A DNA stretch of 8,190 nt from Acidobacteriota bacterium. GTDB lineage: Bacteria > Acidobacteriota > UBA6911 > RPQK01 > JADFOI01. Position 1 is the first letter of the stretch. The number at the start of each line of letters is the position of its first letter. The DNA lies in assembly GCA_029942065.1 (NCBI GenBank), contig JAPYTY010000013.1:1-8190 (forward strand), given 5' to 3'. A program made the position numbers and the translations under genes. Below are positions 1-5,452 of the stretch, one piece after another. The notes under the pieces are model-generated. The model saw only the letters and a list, made by a program, of their open reading frames with translations. It was not told the DNA's origin and did not search any database.

Positions 1-47
1 GCTGGCCTTAGACCCGCGCGTTTCAGTTTTCAGGTCGGCATGATTTT

Positions 48-95
48 GTAGCGGCCGCTCTGTGAGCGGCTTCCGGAATCGGCACCTGAGGTGCC
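48..95. repeat. REP-like palindromic element, long copy
   Basis: Three palindromes lie end to end. The first is a 7-bp stem GCCGCTC/GAGCGGC (54-60 and 64-70) with loop TGT. The second is the perfect palindrome TTCCGGAA (71-78). The third is a stem GGCACC/GGTGCC (81-86 and 90-95) with loop TGA. The sequence GTAGCGGCC plus TTCCGGAATCGGCAC recurs at 4259-4282, where the first hairpin is missing. Two intergenic copies about 4.2 kb apart suggest a dispersed repeat family. No T-run follows either hairpin, so a simple intrinsic terminator is unlikely. Confidence 0.6.
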
Positions 96-112
96 CCTCC
101 CACACTCCAGAG

Positions 113-136
113 GTCAGCGGGTCAGCGGGTCAGCCG
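113..136. repeat. 8-bp tandem repeat, about three units
   Basis: GTCAGCGG occurs at 113-120 and 121-128. A third unit at 129-136 starts GTCAGC and then diverges to CG. It lies between the palindromic element and the murB start, outside any gene. No function can be assigned. Confidence 0.55.
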
Positions 137-183
137 CCAGGGGCTCGTACTCCACCCTCAGATTTCTATGCTAACCTTCACTC

Positions 184-1155
184 ATGTTGACGCCGGCAGA
201 TCTTCCCCCATCGATCCAGCTTCAACGCGATGCACCGCTGGCGGAATGGAGCACACTGGAAGTCGGCGGAACGGCCCAGTGGTTCACCCCGGTGGATGAC
301 CTCCAACAGTTCCAGCAGGCTCAGACCTGGGCGGAAAAAGAAGGACTCTCCATTTTCTATCTGGGTGAAGGAAGTAATGTGCTCTTTCCCGACGGCAACT
401 TGCCGGGCCTGGTCTTACGAAACCTCATCAAGGGACGACAGAAAAGTGGAAACGAGGTCGAACTGGGTGGGGGTGAGAAACTGGAAAACGTCGTCTGCTG
501 GCTCAATGACCTGGGTCTGGCCGGCATGGAACGTCTGTACGGGATCCCCGGAACCCTGGCCGGCGCCCTGGTGGGCAACGCGGGCGCCTATGGCCAGCAG
601 GTGAGTAGTGTGGTCCTGGAGGTGAGCTTCTGGTCCGGAGATCGGGTCGAAGTGCTCTCCGCTTCAGATCTTGAGTTTGCTTACCGTCACAGCCTGTTCA
701 AGGTTCATCGGGAATGGTTTATCCTGAGCTGTCGACTGGGTCTGACCAGAAGCGTAGAATCATTGCAGGATGTATCAGATGAAATCTTGTCCAGACGTCT
801 TGAAAAATACCCGGAGGGGTTAAGGTGCCCCGGCAGCTTTTTCAAGAACATCACCCTGGATGAGGTTTCCCAGGAGACCCTGAAGAAAATCCCAGAAAAC
901 TTCATCATGTTCGAGAAAATACCGGCAGGGAAGCTTCTCGAAGCGGTGGGAGCCAACGGGGTACGCCGCGGAGATGCACAGTTCGCTTCGTATCACGGAA
1001 ATCTCATCATCAACCTGGACCAGGCAAACAGCCAGGATATTCTCGGGTTGGCCCGGGAGTATGCCGAACGAGTCTGGGAACGCTTCTCCATCCGGCTCGA
1101 ACCCGAGATCTGTATCCTCCCCGAAGATGCCTGGCCAAAGTGGAGCAACCAGTGA
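184..1155 (+). CDS. murB: UDP-N-acetylenolpyruvoylglucosamine reductase MurB
   Basis: MurB is a cytoplasmic flavoenzyme. It uses NADPH to reduce the enolpyruvyl ether made by MurA, giving UDP-N-acetylmuramate. The protein is 323 residues, within the family's range. The FAD-binding half shows VGGTAQWF (28-35), GEGSNVLF (61-68) and a glycine-rich stretch GIPGTLAGALVGNAGAYG (120-137). YRHSLF (167-172) supplies the substrate-binding arginine. GSFFKN (217-222) carries the serine (Ser218) that matches the proton donor of the E. coli enzyme. LEPEI near the C-terminus carries the conserved glutamate (Glu308). PAGKLLEAVGANGVRRGDAQ (248-267) is typical C-domain sequence. The ATG at 184 was chosen because the conserved N-terminal block follows about 17 residues later and no better in-frame start is visible, although the Shine-Dalgarno is weak. 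The stop overlaps murA, so the two are probably co-transcribed and translationally coupled. Confidence 0.96.
   Translation: MLTPADLPPSIQLQRDAPLAEWSTLEVGGTAQWFTPVDDLQQFQQAQTWAEKEGLSIFYLGEGSNVLFPDGNLPGLVLRNLIKGRQKSGNEVELGGGEKLENVVCWLNDLGLAGMERLYGIPGTLAGALVGNAGAYGQQVSSVVLEVSFWSGDRVEVLSASDLEFAYRHSLFKVHREWFILSCRLGLTRSVESLQDVSDEILSRRLEKYPEGLRCPGSFFKNITLDEVSQETLKKIPENFIMFEKIPAGKLLEAVGANGVRRGDAQFASYHGNLIINLDQANSQDILGLAREYAERVWERFSIRLEPEICILPEDAWPKWSNQ
1141..1145 (+). promoter_or_regulatory. Ribosome binding site deciding the murA start
   Basis: TGGAG (1141-1145) lies inside the last codons of murB, six bases before GTG at 1152. It favours GTG 1152, which overlaps the murB stop as GTGA, over the in-frame GTG at 1140. 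A start at 1152 also aligns with the N-terminus of E. coli MurA to within one residue. Confidence 0.6.
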
Positions 1156-2408
1156 GTCAGAGTTTTACCATCACGGGTCGCCAGAAGCTGTCGGGGCCGT
1201 ACCCGGTCCAGGGCAACAAGAACGCCGCACTCCCACTGCTCTGTGCAGCCTTGCTTTCGAAATCTGTCGTCCGTTTTGAAAATGTTCCCCGGATTGCGGA
1301 CGTAGCCAGCCTTTTGCAACTGATAGAAGCTCTGAGTGTGAACGTGTCCTGGGAGAACGGGACGCTCTTGGTTGACTCCAGGAAGTTTCGGGGAGGAGAA
1401 CCTCCTTTTGAGCTGGTGGAGAAGTTGCGAGGATCGGTTCTCTTGCTGGGTGCCCTGGCACCTCATCTGGACTCCATCTCCTGCCCCCTGCCCGGGGGCT
1501 GTCCGATTGGAAGGCGTTCTTTCGATATGCACTGGGATGTGTTCCGAGCGGCGGGTTTCTCGGTCATGGAGGGGTCCGGGACGGTCACATTGACGAGAGC
1601 CGAAGAGGTCGCGGATCCTCAGGTTTATTTAAAGGAAAGCTCGGTAACCGCAACCGAAAACGCTCTGATCCTCTTTTCTGCCTTGGGTCAGGGCCTCATA
1701 GAGAACCCGGCACGTGAGCCCCACGTCCTGACTCTGGTGACCTTCCTGCGTCAACTGGGCTGCCAGATTGAACTCCATCCGCATTACTTTCGAGTCCAGA
1801 ACGGACCCTCCAACCAGGCCAAGGATTTCACCTTTCGGGTACCGGCGGACTACATCGACGCCGGAACGATCGCCATAGCGGCCGCCGTAACGGGAGGCGA
1901 GGTGGATCTACTGGGAGTCACCCGGGAAGATTTCCTGCCGATTCAAAATGTCTTTGAGCGCTTCCGTGTACAATTTGACGAGAAAAGCCCGAATGTCATC
2001 CAGGTCAAGGGAGGAGAACTGGAGAATCCTCCTCAGGTTACAGCCGGTCTGTGGCCTTCCTTTCCCACCGACCTGGTGAGCCTGGCCATCGTTCTGGCGA
2101 CCCAGGGTCGGGGTCCTTGTTTGATCCATGACTGGATGTACGAGGCCCGGATGTTTTTTATCGACAAGCTGGTCCGGATGGGAGCCACCATCACCATGTG
2201 CGACCCCCATCGGGTCATGGTTGAGGGACCGACTTTACTGCGGGGCATTCAACTGGAATCTCCCGATATCAGGGCCGGCATGGCCTTGGTCGTGGCCGGA
2301 TTGTGCGCGGACGGCGTCACCACTATTGAACATACCGAGGTGATTGAAAGGGGCTATGAAAATGTGGCCGAGCGGCTCACTTCAATCGGCGCCCTGATTG
2401 AAGGATAG
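1152..2408 (+). CDS. murA: UDP-N-acetylglucosamine 1-carboxyvinyltransferase MurA
   Basis: MurA transfers enolpyruvate from phosphoenolpyruvate to UDP-GlcNAc, the first committed step of peptidoglycan synthesis, in the cytoplasm. From GTG 1152 the protein is 418 residues, like E. coli MurA (419). An in-frame GTG at 1140 would add four residues. Catalytic and binding positions are all present (numbered from 1152): Lys23 in GNKNAALP, Cys117 in LPGGCPIGRRSFDMH, Arg120/121 in the same loop, Asp307 in FPTDL, Arg333 in YEARMFF and Arg400 in VIERGYEN. They match E. coli Lys22, Cys115, Arg120, Asp305, Arg331 and Arg397. The block ENPAREPHV is also family-typical. Cys117, rather than Asp, predicts fosfomycin sensitivity. 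The variant EARMFFIDKLVRMGA differs from the enterobacterial sequence but keeps the key arginine. It forms a two-gene unit with murB, giving both steps to UDP-MurNAc. Confidence 0.95.
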   Translation: MSQSFTITGRQKLSGPYPVQGNKNAALPLLCAALLSKSVVRFENVPRIADVASLLQLIEALSVNVSWENGTLLVDSRKFRGGEPPFELVEKLRGSVLLLGALAPHLDSISCPLPGGCPIGRRSFDMHWDVFRAAGFSVMEGSGTVTLTRAEEVADPQVYLKESSVTATENALILFSALGQGLIENPAREPHVLTLVTFLRQLGCQIELHPHYFRVQNGPSNQAKDFTFRVPADYIDAGTIAIAAAVTGGEVDLLGVTREDFLPIQNVFERFRVQFDEKSPNVIQVKGGELENPPQVTAGLWPSFPTDLVSLAIVLATQGRGPCLIHDWMYEARMFFIDKLVRMGATITMCDPHRVMVEGPTLLRGIQLESPDIRAGMALVVAGLCADGVTTIEHTEVIERGYENVAERLTSIGALIEG

Positions 2409-2462
2409 GATCGCACGGCCCAGACGCCTTTAAAAATAACGGAGTCGGGGATCAGGATTTCC

Positions 2463-4058
2463 TCAGATTTCCCTTGGAATAACCACCACTCTTCTAACAG
2501 GTGCCCTTCCCCGGCTTTCGGAGTGAAGCCCATGGCCCTGAATCAATTTGTGCTGCAAGCGTCGAATATAAGAATTCTGGGGCGCCAACTCGGCAGGCTC
2601 CACCTTGCGCTGAACACGAATCACTGCATCCTCCGCCTCCTGAACGGCAAAGCTGTAATCCCTTCTATTCTCGTCTTCACGGTAAAGAGAGTCTCGGAAG
2701 TAGTTCCTTAAAAAATTTCTGATCTGGGTCAGGGTATTGCTCTTGATGGAAAAGAACTCCACCCCTTCATCCAGAGCTTCCTGGAGTCGCTTGGGTTGAC
2801 GTTTCCTTTGAGCCTTGAGACTGAGAATAATATCGGCATGGATAGGCTGATCCCCAAGTCGAGCCGGCACCCCCAATTCCCGGATCGCCTTGTCCAATCG
2901 GATCCGACTCACACCCACCGGATAGATGCGCACCACCGACGTCCTTCCCGGAACCGGGATGGCCTCACTCGCTGAGACCTGGGCATCCGATGATGAGAGA
3001 TCCTGATGCCGGGAGTCCTGAGGAGCTTCACGGATCTGGACCTTGCCATCGGAGCCACGAACTCGAACTTCCGGATGGAACGGAGCTTCAGCCAGAAAAC
3101 GATCCACCACGGTGGCACAGTCACGGTAGATGGCCAGACGGTCCCGGTGTTGAATTTCAACGAGATTATCGAAGGTGGGGGGGGCTTTCCGCTCCAGAAC
3201 CGTTTTTTGAGTTCCGCGCCGCCGAGCTTCATCATCCGACAAAGTCACGGCCTGAATCCCTCCCAGCAAATCAGAGAGAGTCGGATTGATGATGAGATTA
3301 TCCAGGGTGATGCCGTGGGCAGTGGCAATTAACTGGACCCCCCGTTCCGCAATCGTACGGGCCGCCAGAGCTTCTTCCAGGGTTCCAATTTCATCGATCA
3401 GGATGACTTCCGGCATATGATTTTCAACCGCCTCGATCATGACTCGGTGCTGCAGTTCAGGCGATACCACCTGCATCCGACGGGCCAGCCCGATGCCAGG
3501 ATGAGGAACATCCCCATCGCCGGCAATCTCATTCGAGGTGTCCACCACCACCACTCTCCTGCCCAGCTCATCGGCAAGAACACGAGCCGCTTCCCGAAGC
3601 AGAGTCGTCTTCCCGACGCCGGGCGGGCCCAGAAGCAGCAGACTCTCACCGGTTTCGATAACGTCTCGGATAATATCGACCGTGCCGGTAACGGCACGAC
3701 CCACCCTACAGGTGAGTCCCACGATTTCCTGGATTCGATTCCGGATCGCGCTGATACGATGCAAGGTGCGCTCGATGCCGGCACGGTTGTCTCCGGTAAA
3801 GGGCCCCAGTCGACTGACCACATCATCGAGGTCCTGACGAGTAACTTCCAGCGCATCCAGATAGACCACACGATCAAAGAATCTAGCTTCAGGCTGTCTG
3901 CCGAAGTCCAGCACCACCTCCACCAAATCCTCCAGGTCGGGTTCCCGCTCCAGTGTCACAAGAAGATGAGAAGGCAGAACCTCCAGAAGCAGAGAGAGAT
4001 CGCCGCCGATTTTACGGGTCTTCTTCACGCTGGGTGTTTGCTTCGCCTGCACCGCCAT
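2463..4058 (-). CDS. SpoIIIAA/Ycf45-like AAA ATPase with C-terminal R3H domain
   Basis: The 531-residue protein is cytoplasmic, with no signal peptide or membrane segment. Residues 15-125 form an N-terminal domain like that of SpoIIIAA-type ATPases. The ATPase core follows: Walker A GPPGVGKT (144-151), the motif VVDTSNEIAGDGDVPHPGIG (171-190), Walker B VILIDE (218-223) and the sensor-like ATAHG (245-249). Residues 340-372 look like a flexible linker. A conserved module from about 373 to 456 precedes a C-terminal R3H domain (about 493-528) with Arg499-x3-His503 and a final VRRVVV strand, as in single-stranded nucleic-acid-binding R3H proteins. The same architecture is known from cyanobacterial and chloroplast Ycf45-type proteins, whose function is not settled. 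ATP-driven action on RNA or ssDNA is an inference. The ATG is supported by AGGG seven bases upstream. The gene is convergent with murA (54-bp gap) and divergent from the TlpA-like gene. Confidence 0.9.
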   Translation of the reverse strand: MAVQAKQTPSVKKTRKIGGDLSLLLEVLPSHLLVTLEREPDLEDLVEVVLDFGRQPEARFFDRVVYLDALEVTRQDLDDVVSRLGPFTGDNRAGIERTLHRISAIRNRIQEIVGLTCRVGRAVTGTVDIIRDVIETGESLLLLGPPGVGKTTLLREAARVLADELGRRVVVVDTSNEIAGDGDVPHPGIGLARRMQVVSPELQHRVMIEAVENHMPEVILIDEIGTLEEALAARTIAERGVQLIATAHGITLDNLIINPTLSDLLGGIQAVTLSDDEARRRGTQKTVLERKAPPTFDNLVEIQHRDRLAIYRDCATVVDRFLAEAPFHPEVRVRGSDGKVQIREAPQDSRHQDLSSSDAQVSASEAIPVPGRTSVVRIYPVGVSRIRLDKAIRELGVPARLGDQPIHADIILSLKAQRKRQPKRLQEALDEGVEFFSIKSNTLTQIRNFLRNYFRDSLYREDENRRDYSFAVQEAEDAVIRVQRKVEPAELAPQNSYIRRLQHKLIQGHGLHSESRGRAPVRRVVVIPREI

Positions 4059-4065
4059 TTATTGA

Positions 4066-4069
4066 CCCT
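4066..4069 (-). promoter_or_regulatory. Ribosome binding site of the R3H-ATPase gene
   Basis: Read on the minus strand, AGGG stands seven bases before the ATG at 4058-4056, supporting that start. Immediately upstream is TATCAT (complement of 4070-4075), which matches a -10 box at five of six positions. It would, however, place transcription start so close that the AGGG would fall at or near the 5' end, so it is not called a promoter. Confidence 0.5.
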
Positions 4070-4076
4070 ATGATAC

Positions 4077-4118
4077 AGGAGGAAGAAGGCAGAAGACAGG
4101 AGACAGAAGGCAGGAGAA
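4077..4118. repeat. Purine-rich degenerate heptamer array, six units
   Basis: Six contiguous 7-bp units fill 42 bp: AGGAGGA, AGAAGGC, AGAAGAC, AGGAGAC, AGAAGGC, AGGAGAA. All are purine-only except for a C at the seventh position in four units. The array starts 18 bp upstream of the R3H-ATPase start codon and lies in its 5' leader or promoter region. On that gene's coding strand it is a long pyrimidine tract. The period is exact while the sequence varies, as in short tandem heptanucleotide repeats known from other bacteria. Confidence 0.65.
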
Positions 4119-4218
4119 TTGCGCTTCGCGCGCAGAGAAACTCCTCGCTGACGCTCGGAGTGGAGAAACGCGTCGCTTATGCTCCGCGTGGAGAAACATC
4201 TCGCTGGCGCTCGGTTTG
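4114..4218. repeat. Tandem 28-bp hairpin units with covarying stems
   Basis: Three contiguous units of exactly 28 bp (4135-4162, 4163-4190, 4191-4218) each begin GAGAAAC and share the core TCGCT-N2-3-GCTC. A shorter 21-bp unit (4114-4134) beginning GAGAA precedes them. Each unit has its own stem. The first has TGCGC/GCGCA (4120-4124, 4130-4134). The second has ACTCC/GGAGT (4140-4144, 4157-4161). The third has ACGCG/CGCGT (4168-4172, 4185-4189). The fourth has an imperfect ACATC/GGTTT (4196-4200, 4213-4217). The stem arms change between units yet keep pairing in the first three, so structure rather than sequence appears conserved. There is no spacer between units, so this is not a CRISPR array. 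Confidence 0.65.
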
Positions 4219-4258
4219 GAAAATCAGTGGTTTCGAATTTCGGATTTTCTACCAGGTT

Positions 4259-4282
4259 GTAGCGGCCTTCCGGAATCGGCAC
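4259..4282. repeat. REP-like palindromic element, short copy
   Basis: This is GTAGCGGCC followed directly by TTCCGGAATCGGCAC, identical to positions 48-56 joined to 71-85. The 14 bases at 57-70 are absent, which removes one arm and the loop of the first hairpin. The third hairpin is also absent, because the sequence diverges after GGCAC. It keeps the TTCCGGAA palindrome (4268-4275). Confidence 0.6.
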
Positions 4283-4302
4283 GGGGCTTCGTTCTTCCTT
4301 CC

Positions 4303-4344
4303 GTGGAACGTGGAACCTGAAACGTGGAACGTGGAACATGGAAC
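4303..4344. repeat. GTGGAAC heptamer array, six units
   Basis: Six contiguous 7-bp units cover 42 bp: GTGGAAC, GTGGAAC, CTGAAAC, GTGGAAC, GTGGAAC, ATGGAAC. Four are identical and the other two differ at one or two positions. It lies about 110 bp upstream of the TlpA-like gene, outside any supported gene. The unit number and total length equal those of the array at 4077-4118, though the unit sequences differ. Confidence 0.7.
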
Positions 4345-4347
4345 GCC

Positions 4348-4362
4348 CTGGTCGAAGACCAG
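4348..4362. repeat. Short perfect inverted repeat
   Basis: CTGGTC and GACCAG form a 6-bp stem with loop GAA, directly after the GTGGAAC array. No T-run follows on either strand, so it is not an evident terminator. Confidence 0.45.
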
Positions 4363-4401
4363 CGGCCCGACTGCGGACTTGTTCAGAAAACAACAAAACC
4401 A

Positions 4402-4436
4402 AAGCTCGGACCCTCAAAAGGGTCGACATTGAGCTT
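4402..4436. repeat. Nested stem-loop upstream of the TlpA-like gene
   Basis: The outer arms AAGCTC (4402-4407) and GAGCTT (4431-4436) enclose an inner stem GACCCT/AGGGTC (4409-4414 and 4419-4424) with loop CAAA. The 3' side has a six-base bulge (4425-4430). The structure ends 21 bp before the ATG at 4458. It could be a leader RNA structure or an operator. The five Ts at 4451-4455 are too far from the stem for a standard intrinsic terminator. Confidence 0.45.
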
Positions 4437-4457
4437 CCGAAATAGTAGAGTTTTTCC

Positions 4458-5345
4458 ATGCAAAGAACCCTCCTTTTATCAGCGCTTTTCTGGATGAGTC
4501 CTCTGTTGGGACAGACTACCGAGCAAAAAGTCCTTCAGGGTGTCCAGGTAATGATGGACAGTCAACAGGAAGTCATCTTTTCGGAACTTTACAACGATGA
4601 CCGGTTCAACTCCGAGGAAAAGGCCTTTCTGGGGCGTTTGTACGAAATCTTTTTTCAGATTCCCGCTTTTCTCAAAACGGAACTCGAAATCACCGGAAAA
4701 ATTCCGACTCGTCAGGGTATCTCGATCGGCTTCGGCATCAGTCGGCAGTCGGTGAATCTGCTGCTGGCCGTGATGGAAACCGATCCGCGAATGCCGTCTT
4801 TGTATCAACGAAATACCGAAACCGGGAAAATTGCATCACTGGAACTCGAAAACATCGACGCTTTTGTGGGCCGCCGTGGCGGCGCCGCCGTCAAGGTGAC
4901 TCAATGGGTCGGCGAGCCCGTACCCCCGTTCGAGCTGTCCAGTTTCGAGGATGAAATTTTCCGCAGGCAGGATCTGAAAGGGAAAAACCTTCTCATTTAT
5001 TTCTGGCTTACAAGCTGCCCGCCCTGCATCCGAATTGCCCCGATTCTGGAACAACTGGATCGCAAGTACGCCGATTCCAACTTCCAAGTGATCGGATTCA
5101 ATGCCGACCGGGTCCTTGAACTGGAGGTTACCGATCAACAAAGGCAGGGCTATCTTCAGGACGGAGACCTGCGCTTTGTCAACCTCCATGTCGATCAGCC
5201 CACCCGGCAAGCCTTCGGGAACATCAACGTCTTCCCCACTCTGTTTTTTGTGAATACCGACGGTACGATTTTCCAGCACATCATCAACTTTCAGGATCAG
5301 GAAGCTCTCGACAACGTTATTCGTGAGCTTATTCAAGCAAATTGA
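4458..5345 (+). CDS. Exported thioredoxin-fold (TlpA-like) protein with unknown N-terminal domain
   Basis: The 295-residue protein starts with a Sec-type signal peptide (about residues 1-18, cleavage probably before Gln19), so it should act outside the cytoplasm. Residues about 152-295 form a TlpA/peroxiredoxin-like thioredoxin domain. It shows VGEPVPPFEL (151-160), the active site CPPC (187-190) after YFWLTS, and the cis-proline motif VFPTLFFV (258-265) with Pro260. Thiol-disulfide exchange is therefore expected; the partner is unknown. Residues 20-150 are not part of the thioredoxin fold. They look helical and then contain KIPTRQGISIGFGISRQSVN (81-100) and a short strand-like segment, a pattern loosely like a winged helix, and I cannot name the domain. 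The start has only a weak TAGAG seven bases upstream. The next gene is a transporter 107 bp downstream on the same strand, so co-transcription is possible but not shown. Confidence 0.85.
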   Translation: MQRTLLLSALFWMSPLLGQTTEQKVLQGVQVMMDSQQEVIFSELYNDDRFNSEEKAFLGRLYEIFFQIPAFLKTELEITGKIPTRQGISIGFGISRQSVNLLLAVMETDPRMPSLYQRNTETGKIASLELENIDAFVGRRGGAAVKVTQWVGEPVPPFELSSFEDEIFRRQDLKGKNLLIYFWLTSCPPCIRIAPILEQLDRKYADSNFQVIGFNADRVLELEVTDQQRQGYLQDGDLRFVNLHVDQPTRQAFGNINVFPTLFFVNTDGTIFQHIINFQDQEALDNVIRELIQAN

Positions 5346-5346
5346 T

Positions 5347-5392
5347 GCCCTTTGAACCTGGGGAGTGCAGGGCTTCTCCTTTTCTCGTTTTT
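5347..5392 (+). terminator. Weak terminator-like structure after the TlpA-like gene
   Basis: GCCCT (5347-5351) can pair with AGGGC (5369-5373) over a 17-base loop, which itself contains an alternative CCTG/CAGG pairing. A T/C-rich stretch with TTTT (5380-5383) and TTTTT (5388-5392) follows. The long loop and the gap before the T-runs make this a weak candidate. If real, it would separate the TlpA-like gene from the transporter. Confidence 0.25.
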
Positions 5393-5452
5393 CCCATTGA
5401 AACTGACCCTTGACCCATCTGGAAAAGGTGCTGCTCCCTGCATCGTCGAATC

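Larger units (their letters stand above)
1..183. other. Non-coding leader upstream of murB
   Basis: No gene can be supported here. Two frames enter from the left edge and close early, at TGA 41-43 and TAG 49-51. Either could be the last dozen or so codons of an upstream gene, but the residues are too few to recognise. The rest is occupied by a palindromic element (48-95) and an 8-bp tandem repeat (113-136). The 20 bases before the murB ATG contain no recognisable Shine-Dalgarno sequence, and I see no convincing sigma-70 promoter. Confidence 0.6.

Noticed and set aside
54..95. Intrinsic terminator of an upstream gene
   Set aside because: The hairpins are strong, but no T-run follows them and the sequence recurs as an intergenic element elsewhere.
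993..1532. Minus-strand frame of 179 codons
   Set aside because: It is antisense to murB and murA, both of which carry full catalytic motifs.
2409..2462. Bidirectional terminator between murA and the R3H-ATPase gene
   Set aside because: No stable inverted repeat or T-run was found in this 54-bp gap.
3417..4073. Plus-strand frame of 218 codons
   Set aside because: It lies antisense to the conserved ATPase core of the minus-strand gene and shows no domain of its own.
4135..4218. CRISPR-like regular 28-bp repeats
   Set aside because: The units are directly adjacent without spacers, vary in sequence, and have no cas genes nearby.
3953..4432. Plus-strand reading frame of 159 codons across the divergent intergenic region
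   Set aside because: It starts antisense inside the R3H-ATPase gene and then runs through the heptamer arrays and hairpin units. Its composition is that of translated repeats and no protein family is recognisable.
4025..4459. Minus-strand reading frame of 144 codons across the same region
   Set aside because: It also reads through repeats and overlaps the start of the R3H-ATPase gene in another frame, with no recognisable domain.
5397..5425. Sigma-70 promoter with TTGAAA for the permease
   Set aside because: No acceptable -10 box lies 16-18 bp downstream. TTGACC at 5410-5415 also lacks a partner.
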